This document shows, one piece after another, positions 44,513-53,008 of a DNA stretch of 64,000 nt. Position 1 is the first letter of the stretch. Every line of letters begins with the position of its first letter. Where the stretch lies: contig JAHDWN010000025.1 of assembly GCA_023382675.1 (NCBI GenBank), positions 1-64,000 of the forward strand, in the 5' to 3' direction. The DNA comes from Anaerolineae bacterium. Lineage in GTDB: Bacteria > Chloroflexota > Anaerolineae > Aggregatilineales > Phototrophicaceae. The notes beneath the pieces are model-generated. The model saw only the letters and a list, made by a program, of their open reading frames with translations. It searched no databases and was not told the DNA's origin. The position numbers and the translations under genes were made by a program.

Positions 44513-44677
44513 GCATTACTCCTTACAAGCACAGAACTCACGTATAGGCACAGATTAAAATGGAGCTTCATCGATTGACCGGGCGCAATCACCTAGGGAA
44601 ATATGCGCTTCGTCTTTCGTTGCATCCCTTAATTTTAACACAAAATTTCGAGAAATCATAGAACATAAATTCTGTTA
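44513..44677. other. Divergent non-coding region between ssb and the glycine operon
   Basis: This AT-rich stretch is the ssb side of the divergent gap. I see no gene in it. The rest of the gap, up to 44957, holds the promoter, riboswitch and terminator described in the next entries. Confidence 0.5.
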
Positions 44678-44706
44678 TTGTCACGTTGAATGGCTTTGGT
44701 TACAAT
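44678..44706 (+). promoter_or_regulatory. Promoter of the glycine riboswitch/gcv transcript
   Basis: TTGTCA (44678-44683) and TACAAT (44701-44706) with a 17-bp spacer; each matches 5 of 6 consensus bases. Transcription would begin near 44713, 11 bases before the riboswitch P1 stem. Confidence 0.7.
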
Positions 44707-44723
44707 GGAAGGTGTTCATCGAA

Positions 44724-44824
44724 GATCCGCGCAGAGAGCGCCCGGTTCGCCGGGACGCCGAAGGGGCAAACCAACGGAGGCGCAACCGTTTGGTGAAACT
44801 CTCAGGTCCAAGGATGCGTGGGTC
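44724..44824 (+). promoter_or_regulatory. Glycine riboswitch, single aptamer
   Basis: The conserved blocks CGCCGAAGGGGCAAACC and GAAACTCTCAGGTCCAAGGA are the hallmarks of the glycine riboswitch aptamer. P1 pairs GATCCGCGC (44724-44732) with GCGTGGGTC (44816-44824). P2 pairs GAGAG (44734-44738) with CTCTC (44799-44803). P3 includes CCCGG/CCGGG (44741-44754), and a further stem joins 44770-44777 to 44786-44794. Only one aptamer is visible. It stands before gcvH, the usual target. Confidence 0.92.
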
Positions 44825-44852
44825 GAATCGCTCTGAAAGTGAAGCATCTGAC

Positions 44853-44889
44853 AGAGCACACGTGGCGCGTTCGCCCGTGTGCTCTTTTT
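44853..44889 (+). terminator. Riboswitch-linked intrinsic terminator
   Basis: AGAGCACACG (44853-44862) pairs with CGTGTGCTCT (44876-44885) followed by a U run. GCTCTG at 44830-44835 can instead pair with CAGAGC at 44852-44857 and would block this terminator, so it is a candidate antiterminator. Confidence 0.88.
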
Positions 44890-44957
44890 GTTTCACCATC
44901 AGCGAGCAGGATGTAAACCTTGCGCCAATCATCAATTGAAATAGGAGGCTTTGATTC

Positions 44958-45347
44958 ATGAGTTCGCAAACCCCATCTGAATTGAAATACGCGCGCACGG
45001 ACGAGTATCTTCGGCTGGAAGGCGAAAATGCCACCATCGGAATCAGTGATTTCGCCCAGGAGCAATTGAACGACATCGTTTTTGTCGAACTGCCAGAAGT
45101 GGGCGCTCACGTGGCGCAGGGTGAACCATTTGGCGCAGTGGAATCCGTCAAGGCGGCTTCAGACTTGCTGATGCCGGTTGGCGGCACAGTGACCGAGGTC
45201 AACAGCCAACTTTCAGATGAGCCGGAACTGCTGAACACATCGCCCTATGACAAGGGGTGGATCGTGAAGATTAAGGTGGATGATCCAAGCGAGGCCAATG
45301 CGCTGATGGATGCAGCCGCCTACATTGAGTATTGCAAAACACGGTAG
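44958..45347 (+). CDS. gcvH: Glycine cleavage system H protein
   Basis: The 129-residue lipoyl carrier has the lipoylation site ESVKAASDL (Lys65) and the surrounding GDIVFVELPEVG-type fold (here LNDIVFVELPEVGAHVAQGE). It carries the aminomethyl group between the P, T and L proteins. It is the first gene after the riboswitch, and gcvPA starts 45 bp on. The ribosome site is AGGAGG, 8 bases before the ATG. Confidence 0.95.
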   Translation: MSSQTPSELKYARTDEYLRLEGENATIGISDFAQEQLNDIVFVELPEVGAHVAQGEPFGAVESVKAASDLLMPVGGTVTEVNSQLSDEPELLNTSPYDKGWIVKIKVDDPSEANALMDAAAYIEYCKTR

Positions 45348-45353
45348 TCAGGG

Positions 45354-45369
45354 GCGGGCGACAGCCCGC
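45354..45369. repeat. Intercistronic hairpin between gcvH and gcvPA
   Basis: GCGGGC (45354-45359) and GCCCGC (45364-45369) pair around GACA. No T run follows, so it could tune mRNA stability rather than end transcription. Confidence 0.5.
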
Positions 45370-45392
45370 TTCAACATATACAGGTACAGTCC

Positions 45393-46742
45393 ATGAGCTA
45401 TATTCCTCATACCGACGTCGAACGGCAGCAGATGCTGGCGGCCATCGGCGTCACAACCATTGAAGATCTATTTGAGTCTGTCCCCTCGCGCTATCGGTTT
45501 CCCAAACTGAACCTGCCGAAAGGCCTGAGCGAGCTTGAAGCCTGGGCAGAAGTGCAGGCGTTTGCGGAAGCCAATGAGCACGCCGGTGATTATGCGCTGT
45601 TCCGTGGGGCGGGCGCGTATCACCACTATATCCCTGCGGCAGTGAATCACGTCCTGCTGCGCAGCGAGTTCTATACGGCCTACACGCCCTATCAGCCGGA
45701 AGTGAGCCAGGGCACGCTGCAAGCCATCTACGAGTACCAATCGATGCTGTGCGCGCTGACCGGTATGGATGCGGCCAACGCCAGCCATTACGACGGCGCG
45801 ACGAGCCTGGCGGAAGCGGTAACGGTCGCGCTGGAGGCTTCGCGGCGCAAGCGCAACAAAGTCGTGCTGCACCCCGCGATTCATCCACATTACCGGGCAG
45901 TCGTGCGCACCTACCACCAGGGGAACGGTGTCGAATTCGTCGGCGATACCGGCAAGACCATCGAGCGAACGACCGCCGACGACCTGATCAAACTCATTGA
46001 CGATCAGACAGCACTCGTCGCTGTGCAGTACCCGAATTATCTGGGCAACATCGAAGATTTTTCCAAGCTGGTCGAAGCGACGCATAACGCCGGCGCTTTG
46101 ATCTGTTTTGTCGCCAATCCGATGGCTCTGGCGCTGTTCAAGTCGCCGGGTGAGCTAGGCGCGGACATCGTGGTCGGCGAGGGGCAGCCGCTGGGCATTC
46201 CGCTCAGCTATGGCGGGCCGTATCTGGGCTTCTTCGCTGTGCGGGATGAATACGTGCGCCGCATCGCCGGTCGTATCGTCGGCGAGACCATCGATCACGA
46301 CGGCAAGCGCGCTTTTGTGATGACTCTGCGCCCGCGCGAGCAAGACATCCGCCGCGAGAAAGCGAGCAGCAACATCTGTACCAATCAAGGCTTGATGGCT
46401 CTGGCAGCGTGTGTCTATATGTCGCTGATGGGGCGCAGTGGCTTGCGGCGTGCAGCCGAGATCAGCTACCAGCGTGCGCATTATGCTGCGAAGCAGATCA
46501 ACAAGCTCAAGGGCTATAAGGTCAACGTCGGCGCGGCCTTCTTCAATGAGTTCCCGGTCAAGTGCCCGAAGCCTGTCAGCGCGATCAATGATTTTCTGAT
46601 CGAGCGCGGCATCATCGGCGGCTATCCGCTTGAAGGGGACTATCCGAAGCTCAAGGATCACATGCTCGTCGCCGTGACCGAGATGAACAGCAAAGACGAA
46701 ATCGATCTCCTGGTCGAGGCTTTGGCGGAGGCAGCGAAATAA
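45393..46742 (+). CDS. gcvPA: Glycine dehydrogenase (decarboxylating) subunit 1
   Basis: The protein has 449 residues. It opens SYIPHTDVERQQMLAAIGVT, typical of subunit 1 of the two-part P protein, with later blocks RGAGAYHHYIPAAVNHVLLR and TALVAVQYPNYLG. The conserved SYGGPYLGFFA is also seen. With GcvPB it decarboxylates glycine using PLP, which is bound by the other subunit, and passes the methylamine to GcvH. GcvPB starts one base after the stop. Confidence 0.94.
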   Translation: MSYIPHTDVERQQMLAAIGVTTIEDLFESVPSRYRFPKLNLPKGLSELEAWAEVQAFAEANEHAGDYALFRGAGAYHHYIPAAVNHVLLRSEFYTAYTPYQPEVSQGTLQAIYEYQSMLCALTGMDAANASHYDGATSLAEAVTVALEASRRKRNKVVLHPAIHPHYRAVVRTYHQGNGVEFVGDTGKTIERTTADDLIKLIDDQTALVAVQYPNYLGNIEDFSKLVEATHNAGALICFVANPMALALFKSPGELGADIVVGEGQPLGIPLSYGGPYLGFFAVRDEYVRRIAGRIVGETIDHDGKRAFVMTLRPREQDIRREKASSNICTNQGLMALAACVYMSLMGRSGLRRAAEISYQRAHYAAKQINKLKGYKVNVGAAFFNEFPVKCPKPVSAINDFLIERGIIGGYPLEGDYPKLKDHMLVAVTEMNSKDEIDLLVEALAEAAK

Positions 46743-46743
46743 A

Positions 46744-48237
46744 ATGACGGAATCACTGATTTACGAGATCAGCTCGCCAGGGCGCACGGCGGTGACGCTG
46801 CCGGACGTGGGTGTCCCGGAGGTTGAGCTGCCGAAAGACCTGCTGCGTAAAGATCTGGATTTGCCCGAAGTGAGCGAACTCCAGGTGATGCGGCACTTCG
46901 TCAACCTCAGCCACTTGAATCATTCGATTGATACGGGGCTGTATCCACTTGGCTCATGCACGATGAAGTACAACCCGAAGGTCAACGAGGATGCGGCACG
47001 GCTGGCTGGATTCGCTTATTTGCACCCATTGAGCGACGAGGAAGGCAGCCAGGGCGCACTGGCGCTGATGTACCAGCTTCAGACGTGGCTGGCGGAGTTG
47101 AGCGGCTTCACGGGCGCGAGTATCGTGCCGGCGGCGGGTGCGCAGGGTGAGCTGGCCGGTATCTTGATGATCCGCGCTTATCACCTGGATCGAAAAGATC
47201 ACAAGCGCACGAAAATCCTCGTGCCCGACAGCGCCCATGGCACCAACCCCGCGACTGTGTCCATGGCCGGCTTGCAGGCCGTCGAACTGCCGTCGGACAA
47301 GAACGGCGATGTCGATTTGAATGCGCTGCGTGCGGCGCTCGATGACTCGGTGGCCGGGATGATGATCACCGTGCCGAGTACGCTCGGCGTTTTCGACACG
47401 AAGATCCGCGACGTGATCCGTATGGTACACGAAGCGGGCGGGTTGATGTACATGGACGGCGCGAACATGAACGCGCTGATGGGCGTCGTCAAGCCTGGTG
47501 AGCTGGGCTTCGACGTGATGCACTACAACCTGCACAAGACGTTCAGCACGCCCCATGGGGGTGGCGGGCCGGGCTGCGGTGCGGTCGGCGCGAATGAGAA
47601 ACTGGTCGATTTCCTGCCAGGGCCAATCGTCGAGATGGTTGAAGAAACGGAAGACGAAAATGATGCGCCGCTGTATGGCCTGAAGATGCCGGTCAAGAGC
47701 ATCGGGCGTCTGAAGGCTTTCCAGGGCAACTTCGGAATGCACGTGCGCGCCTACACCTATATGCGCATTTACGGTGGCGAAGGGCTGCACGAAGTCTCAC
47801 GCCATGCCGTCTTGAACGCTAACTACGTCCGCGCTAAGCTGCGTGGTGTCTACCCGATGCCGGTGGATCGCATTTGCGGTCATGAATTTGTCATGTCCGG
47901 GCACTTCGAAGGTGTCGAGGGGATACATGCGCTCGACATCTCCAAGCGGCTGATGGATTTCGGCATTCACCCGCCAACGAATTACTTCCCGCTGATCGTG
48001 CCGGAAGCACTCTTGATTGAGCCGACGGAGACGGAAGACAAGGCGACCCTCGATAACTTTGTCGAAGTGATGAAGAAGATCGCCCAGGAGGCGAAAGACG
48101 ATCCGGAACTGCTGAGGAGTGCGCCGCACACGACGCCAGTCAAACGCGTGGACGAGGTGCGCGCGGCCAAGCAATTGATGGTCTGCTGCCGCCCGATCCC
48201 GGATTACGATCAGCAGCGGACTCCATCGGGAGATTAG
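46744..48237 (+). CDS. gcvPB: Glycine dehydrogenase (decarboxylating) subunit 2
   Basis: The protein has 497 residues. The PLP lysine (about residue 265) is in MHYNLHKTFSTPHGGGGPG, and the family stretch SMKYNPKVNE appears here as CTMKYNPKVNED. It forms the active P protein with GcvPA. gcvT and the lipoamide dehydrogenase gene are absent from this operon and must lie elsewhere. A long perfect hairpin follows. Confidence 0.94.
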   Translation: MTESLIYEISSPGRTAVTLPDVGVPEVELPKDLLRKDLDLPEVSELQVMRHFVNLSHLNHSIDTGLYPLGSCTMKYNPKVNEDAARLAGFAYLHPLSDEEGSQGALALMYQLQTWLAELSGFTGASIVPAAGAQGELAGILMIRAYHLDRKDHKRTKILVPDSAHGTNPATVSMAGLQAVELPSDKNGDVDLNALRAALDDSVAGMMITVPSTLGVFDTKIRDVIRMVHEAGGLMYMDGANMNALMGVVKPGELGFDVMHYNLHKTFSTPHGGGGPGCGAVGANEKLVDFLPGPIVEMVEETEDENDAPLYGLKMPVKSIGRLKAFQGNFGMHVRAYTYMRIYGGEGLHEVSRHAVLNANYVRAKLRGVYPMPVDRICGHEFVMSGHFEGVEGIHALDISKRLMDFGIHPPTNYFPLIVPEALLIEPTETEDKATLDNFVEVMKKIAQEAKDDPELLRSAPHTTPVKRVDEVRAAKQLMVCCRPIPDYDQQRTPSGD

Positions 48238-48251
48238 CTCCCCGGAGCAGA

Positions 48252-48296
48252 GAAAGAAAACAGGGCGAGTCGTGTTGGCTCGCCCTGTTTTCTTTC
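48252..48296. terminator. Strong bidirectional terminator after gcvPB
   Basis: GAAAGAAAACAGGGCGAG (48252-48269) and CTCGCCCTGTTTTCTTTC (48279-48296) pair perfectly over 18 bp around 9 bases. The A/T tails serve both gcvPB and the convergent CPBP gene. Confidence 0.93.
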
Positions 48297-48312
48297 ATGG
48301 TGAATGGTGAGA

Positions 48313-49122
48313 TCAGGCGATTTGCCCCGCCGGTTCGCTAAGTGACTCCTTGCCCGTGAACCTCATCACCCAGGGCGCACCGAACTGGATGACCATGTCG
48401 GCGGCGAAGTGCGCGAGCATCGCCCATTCAAGGCCATAGTGCCAGTAGAGCCAGCCGAAAATGACGCCGCCGATGCCGTTGAGCACCAACGTGCGCATGA
48501 CGACCCAGGGCGTGAGTGGCGTCAACATGGCCACACTCGGCAGATGACCAGCACCAAAGAGGATGGCTGCGACGAGAATCGCCAGCCAGGCACCGGCGGT
48601 CGCTTCAACACCTATCTGGCGCAGCAGCCACAGCAAGCCCGACATGAGGAACAGGCGAAGAAGGACTTCTTCCGTGATGCCACCGTAGAACCCGGCCAGG
48701 AACCGTTTCCATGGCGCCAGGTCATAGACGTTGAGATTCTTCAGCGCCGCAGGGAGGTGGCGATAGAAAACGACCAGATCGAGCGCAAGGATGGCAGCGC
48801 CTGCCCCTGCACCGAGAACCATCGCCAGAAGCAGGGTGATCGTCTCGATGCTGTTTGATCCATCTGTCAGCAGCGCGTCCAGAATCGGTGTTCGCAACCC
48901 CACTGCTCGCGCTGCCAGCAGGCCGAGCGCCGCCGCAACACCGAGCAGAATGCCATTCTGAATCAGACTCAGCAGAATGATACGGCTGCGCGATATGTGC
49001 GCCAGGGGTTCTCTCATGAGCTGATTGCCTGTGAGTGCAAGCTGGTAGGGGAGGACGGCGACGACGCCGAGCATAGCTGCGAACCAGAGCATAAGCCAGT
49101 GTGTGACAGGGAACTCATTCAT
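48313..49122 (-). CDS. CPBP-family intramembrane metalloprotease
   Basis: The protein has 269 residues and about eight membrane segments, starting at the ATG at 49120-49122. The three CPBP motifs are present: GGITEEVLLRLFLMS (EE-x3-R), FGAGHLPSV (H) and AMLAHFAADMV (H). These metal ligands define the CAAX-protease/Abi group, which in bacteria processes peptides or gives bacteriocin immunity. The gene start overlaps the end of the HTH gene by 8 bp, so the regulator and protease are translated together. Confidence 0.85.
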   Translation of the reverse strand: MNEFPVTHWLMLWFAAMLGVVAVLPYQLALTGNQLMREPLAHISRSRIILLSLIQNGILLGVAAALGLLAARAVGLRTPILDALLTDGSNSIETITLLLAMVLGAGAGAAILALDLVVFYRHLPAALKNLNVYDLAPWKRFLAGFYGGITEEVLLRLFLMSGLLWLLRQIGVEATAGAWLAILVAAILFGAGHLPSVAMLTPLTPWVVMRTLVLNGIGGVIFGWLYWHYGLEWAMLAHFAADMVIQFGAPWVMRFTGKESLSEPAGQIA

Positions 49123-49657
49123 CGTGATCACTTTCTTCTTGTGCCGCATCGGTTGCTGGCATCAGAATGGTTGAAAGTAGGAAACGCTGCCGACCTTCGG
49201 GCGAGTGCTGTGCGAAATCCGCAATTATCTGGCCGAAAGCCTTAAGGTCATCTTCGTTCAAATAGACCGGGCGCTTGTGATAGCCAAGCGGCTGGCTGAG
49301 CGGGTCATCAGTCGTGTCCAGGTACTGGCTGAAATCGACGATCAGGCTTGTGACCAAGGCTGTGAATGCGCGCAGGTGATCGGCTTTGCTCCAGGTCGCC
49401 AGCTCTTCGACGGTCAGCGCGCTTTTCTGCGTATCGGTGCTGTAGACCTTTTCGACCACGCCTCGAACCGGGCGCTCCTTCACTACTTCGATCAGGTTTG
49501 CCTCCACCAGGATATTCACCTGACGATACAGGGTTGTCTGTGGCACATCTGGGAGCGCCTGAGCGAGTTGTTTGACCGTGCAGGCCTGTCCGCTCAACGC
49601 CACCAGGATGCGCATTCGGATCGGGTGAAGGATAAGATCAGCTTTCGACTGCGACAT
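49115..49657 (-). CDS. ArsR-like winged-helix regulator
   Basis: I start at the ATG at 49655-49657 (MSQSKADLILHP); the longer frame runs through the operator DNA and is unlikely. The 180-residue protein opens with a winged helix: ILHPIRMRILVALSGQACTV followed by LAQALPDVPQTTLYRQVNIL. A C-terminal helical domain of about 90 residues may bind a ligand. No metal-site cysteine cluster is seen. It heads a two-gene unit with the CPBP protease and sits downstream of paired palindromes it probably binds. Confidence 0.85.
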   Translation of the reverse strand: MSQSKADLILHPIRMRILVALSGQACTVKQLAQALPDVPQTTLYRQVNILVEANLIEVVKERPVRGVVEKVYSTDTQKSALTVEELATWSKADHLRAFTALVTSLIVDFSQYLDTTDDPLSQPLGYHKRPVYLNEDDLKAFGQIIADFAQHSPEGRQRFLLSTILMPATDAAQEESDHDE

Positions 49658-49659
49658 AC

Positions 49660-49718
49660 TTATATTTCCAAACATGGAAACAATATCTCCAATTATATTT
49701 CCAAAATTGGAAATATAA
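49660..49718. promoter_or_regulatory. Two palindromic operators before the ArsR-like gene
   Basis: Site 1 is perfect: TTATATTTCCAA (49693-49704) and TTGGAAATATAA (49707-49718), spaced by AA. Site 2 (49660-49685) shares TTATATTTCCA and TGGAAA but is imperfect on one side. The centres are 33 bp apart, about three helical turns. They lie directly before the regulator's start codon, as expected for self-control. Confidence 0.75.
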
Positions 49719-49929
49719 CGTCTGTGCAAGACCAACCCCTAAATAATGGGGGGTAGTGGCTGGCGTGATGCTTCTGAGCCGGTTGTCACCCGGCGCGCGC
49801 TTGCCCTACGGCCCCCGTATGCTGCTTGCATCTGCACTTGCCTTTGCTACAATCGGTTGTGATAAACCCAATTTGCAGCCTATCAAGACAACGGAATTTT
49901 CACCGCTGTTCTTGTGACCGGAGAACACC

Positions 49930-50628
49930 ATGCGGCTTCGCCTTGTCATCCTGTTTAGCCTCATCTTGCTGGCTATCGCAGCCTGCGATGGGCCACCGCC
50001 AACGATGGTTGTTCTTGTCGTTACAGCCACGCCGGACGCCAGCGTTATGCCGACCGCTGTTGCAACAGAGACAGCGGGCAGCACGCCGGAGAGCACACAG
50101 GCAAGCATTCCTGCCACGGTAACTCCGACGCCGACCGAGAATGCAGCCCCGACAAGTGCGCCCACGCCGACACCTGACGTATTTCCGACGCCGACTGTGG
50201 GGCAAATCCAGGTTGCTGAGCAGTTGTTCCAGCGGGGGCGAATGTTCTGGGTGCAGCCGACACAGCAAATCTGGGTGTTGACTATCACGGGCGAAGGACG
50301 TGGCACGTGGACAATCTACCCGGACACCTTCGAGGATGGTGTCGATCCGGATCTCGACCCGGCTCTGGTCGCACCGGAAGGTTTGATCCAGCCGGAACGT
50401 GGTTTCGGCAAGCTCTGGCGCAATAATCCAGAAGTGCGCGAGGCACTCGGTTGGGCTACGACGCCGGAATTTGGGTATGTTAGTGACTACGAGTACCATC
50501 CTGGCGGGAGGGTTGATGCTCAAGGCCAGTATGTTGCCGCGCCGGGGTATCATATTCTGTATAGTCTGTATCGCGAACAGTTCCGCTTTAACGAGGTGGA
50601 CAGTACCTGGCAGCTCGGCGGCGGATAA
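49930..50628 (+). CDS. Lipoprotein with Thr/Pro linker and LGFP-like C terminus
   Basis: The protein has 232 residues. The lipobox LAIAAC places the lipidated cysteine at residue 19, anchoring it to the outer face of the membrane. A long Thr/Pro/Ala linker (about 30-95) follows. The folded C-terminal domain (about 96-232) contains GFGKLWRNNPEVREALGWAT, which resembles LGFP repeats of wall-binding proteins. It precedes the glycosidase-like gene by 27 bp and may share its transcript. Confidence 0.75.
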   Translation: MRLRLVILFSLILLAIAACDGPPPTMVVLVVTATPDASVMPTAVATETAGSTPESTQASIPATVTPTPTENAAPTSAPTPTPDVFPTPTVGQIQVAEQLFQRGRMFWVQPTQQIWVLTITGEGRGTWTIYPDTFEDGVDPDLDPALVAPEGLIQPERGFGKLWRNNPEVREALGWATTPEFGYVSDYEYHPGGRVDAQGQYVAAPGYHILYSLYREQFRFNEVDSTWQLGGG

Positions 50629-50655
50629 TCCGATTCATTCCCATAAAGGAATGCT

Positions 50656-53004
50656 ATGAGCGATTTGCGCGCCTGGCAACTTGAACTTTCGCAACCCTAC
50701 GCTCTGCAAATCGCCGCTGATGCGCGTCTATCCGTGATAGATCCTGCGGATGATCAAGCCTGGGAAGTCGTGCTGGGGCAAGAGGATAGAGCTGCTATTG
50801 CCGTGCAGACGCGCTACGGTGGCCGCGCAGGGCTGGTGTCGCTTGTGCCAATGTGGCAAATCGCCGGGCACGTCATCTACCAGGCCAGACAGTACGCTTC
50901 ACCCGTCCTTGTGCAGCGTTTTTCTCCTGCGTTTGTTCAGCTCCAGACTCAAATCACCTCTGACGTTGCCCTCGCGGCTGAATTCTGGGCTATTGACTCG
51001 CATGTGGTCGGCGGGCGCTGCCGGCTGCGTAATCTGAGCACCACGCCGCAGCAGGTGCGCATCGACCTGTTGGCGTTCGTCGGCATGGAAGGGCAGGAGC
51101 AGGCAACCAAGCTGATCCCGATGGTCGGTGGCGGTCACGCGCTTGCCTTAGGCGCAGTCGGCGATCTGTATCCGATGGTGATGCTGGATAATGGCGCGGC
51201 GGCACCGGATGGCGGCAGCCATAAGATCGGGGCTGACATTTCATTGGAGTCGGAAGGGCGCGCTTCTGTTCGCTTCGTCTGCGCCGGTCTAGCTGACCCG
51301 CGAGACGCTCTCAGCACAGCACAGCATTGGCTGGGCGAGAACTGGAGCAAGCACTTCGCCAGGATTGCGGACGCCGCAGTTGCGCTGCCTCAGATTGAGA
51401 CGGGTGACATCAATCTTGATGCCACCATCGCCTTTGGCTACATGCAGCTTACCCAGGCGTTTATCAAAGCACCGGCGAGTGGGCCAAGTTCTGTTCTCGT
51501 GCCGATGCGCGTGGCGGGCAATTTTGCGCGGACACAGGTGAGTGCTCAAGTCGCTTATGCAACCGCCTTGGCGGCAGCAGCAGTCGATGCAAAGTGGGCG
51601 CAGGGCGTGGTACGCGGCTACCTGGCGGCTCAGCATGAAGATGGCTGGATCGACGGGGCAGCCCGTCTCGGCAATCGTTCGGGGTATTTGTGTTCGCCGA
51701 TACTGGCGCGACTCGTGTGGAGCATTTTCCAGTACACCGAAGACGATGCGTTTTTACGCGAGTCGTTTGTGCCATTGCAGCGGTTCTTCGAGCGCTGGCT
51801 GGCGGCAGATCTGGATGCAGATGGCGATGGCGCGCCCGAATGGCAGGCGGGTGGACAGCTAGGTTTTCCGTCCCACGTGGTGAGTGGAAACCATGTCGAT
51901 ACGCGCACGTTCGAAACGCCGGGATTGATCGCCTATCTGCTGTCCGAAGCCAACAGCCTGCGCGAAATCGCACACTATTTGCGCGAGACCGAACTGGAGC
52001 AGCAGTTTACCACTCATATTGAGCGACTTCAGGCGACGCTGGCGACCTTCTGGGATGCGAATAAAGGCCGGTTCGTCTATCGTGATCGCGATACGCACCA
52101 AACGCCATCAAGGCTGGAAATTCTGCGCGACGGAAACGGCGACCAAACGCATTTTGTGGCCTACGTACTGCCGCAACCGGGTCGGATCGTCGTCGAAGTT
52201 GTCGGCGGGGTCCAGCATACCCCCAAATTCACGCTGACTGTCGTCGGCACAGGGGCAGGGGGTGAAGACATCCGTGAGAGCGTGAGCGAGGATGCGTTTG
52301 CCTGGCAGACAGGGCGCGGGTCGTACACGACGAATGCAGTCTTTGCGCAGGTGGACAGCATCCAGTGTGAAGGGCTGGTGCGCGTTTATCAGGTGTCTGC
52401 CTACACTGCCGATCTGACGCCGTTCGAGGTCGACGCGCTGCTGCCGCTGTGGTCGTTGGGGGCCAGTCGTGAACAGGCGGATGCGTTGGTCATACAGATC
52501 GAGCACAATTTCTGGACGACCAGCGGCATTTCCGAAACCGCCGAACCACACGTGGAAACACCGACAGTTTCGACCTTCTTTGTCACTGTGCTGGGCGAGG
52601 CGCTGCTGGAGTACGCGCAGGGCGATGCTCGTGCGGCGTTTCCGCTGCTGGATCGGTTCTTGAAAACGCAGATTGAGTCACTTCGACAGCATAAAAGCTT
52701 CATGGAATATTATCGTGCGGACAAGGCGGAAGGCGCAGGCGAGCGTGGGCACGTTGCCGGGCTTCCGCCGCTGCATTTGCTGCTGCGGGTGTTGGGAGTG
52801 CGTGTGATCTCACCGACGAAGGTCTGGACAGGGGGGCCGTTTCCCGGGGGTGGCCCGGTCAGGATCACACAGCACGGCGTCGTGATCGAGCGCGATACTG
52901 ATGGCACACGGGTGACTTTCACCAGCGGTCAGGTCGTGGAACTGCCGGCGGATGCTCCATGGCAGGCAGTCGTCGATGTATCCGGCGCTTCTTCGGGGGC
53001 CTGA
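50656..53004 (+). CDS. Six-hairpin glycosidase-like protein
   Basis: The protein has 782 residues with no signal peptide, so it is likely cytoplasmic. An N-terminal beta domain (1-260) is followed by a helical region of alternating helices (about 265-480), with AAQHEDGWIDGAARLGNRSG and FFERWLAADLDADGDGAPEW. This resembles the (alpha/alpha)6 barrel of GH15/GH63-type enzymes. A beta-rich insert (about 480-600) and a second helical part follow. The DADGDG acidic loop could bind calcium or act in catalysis. The exact substrate and family are not recognised. Confidence 0.55.
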   Translation: MSDLRAWQLELSQPYALQIAADARLSVIDPADDQAWEVVLGQEDRAAIAVQTRYGGRAGLVSLVPMWQIAGHVIYQARQYASPVLVQRFSPAFVQLQTQITSDVALAAEFWAIDSHVVGGRCRLRNLSTTPQQVRIDLLAFVGMEGQEQATKLIPMVGGGHALALGAVGDLYPMVMLDNGAAAPDGGSHKIGADISLESEGRASVRFVCAGLADPRDALSTAQHWLGENWSKHFARIADAAVALPQIETGDINLDATIAFGYMQLTQAFIKAPASGPSSVLVPMRVAGNFARTQVSAQVAYATALAAAAVDAKWAQGVVRGYLAAQHEDGWIDGAARLGNRSGYLCSPILARLVWSIFQYTEDDAFLRESFVPLQRFFERWLAADLDADGDGAPEWQAGGQLGFPSHVVSGNHVDTRTFETPGLIAYLLSEANSLREIAHYLRETELEQQFTTHIERLQATLATFWDANKGRFVYRDRDTHQTPSRLEILRDGNGDQTHFVAYVLPQPGRIVVEVVGGVQHTPKFTLTVVGTGAGGEDIRESVSEDAFAWQTGRGSYTTNAVFAQVDSIQCEGLVRVYQVSAYTADLTPFEVDALLPLWSLGASREQADALVIQIEHNFWTTSGISETAEPHVETPTVSTFFVTVLGEALLEYAQGDARAAFPLLDRFLKTQIESLRQHKSFMEYYRADKAEGAGERGHVAGLPPLHLLLRVLGVRVISPTKVWTGGPFPGGGPVRITQHGVVIERDTDGTRVTFTSGQVVELPADAPWQAVVDVSGASSGA

Positions 53005-53008
53005 TCTG

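Noticed and set aside
44825-44852. A second glycine aptamer after the first.
   Set aside because: The 28 bases before the terminator lack the conserved CCGAAGG and CTCTCAGG blocks, so the space is too short for a tandem aptamer.
44712-44939. A small open frame of 75 codons overlapping the riboswitch.
   Set aside because: It lies wholly inside the aptamer and terminator, and its codons follow RNA structure rather than protein use.
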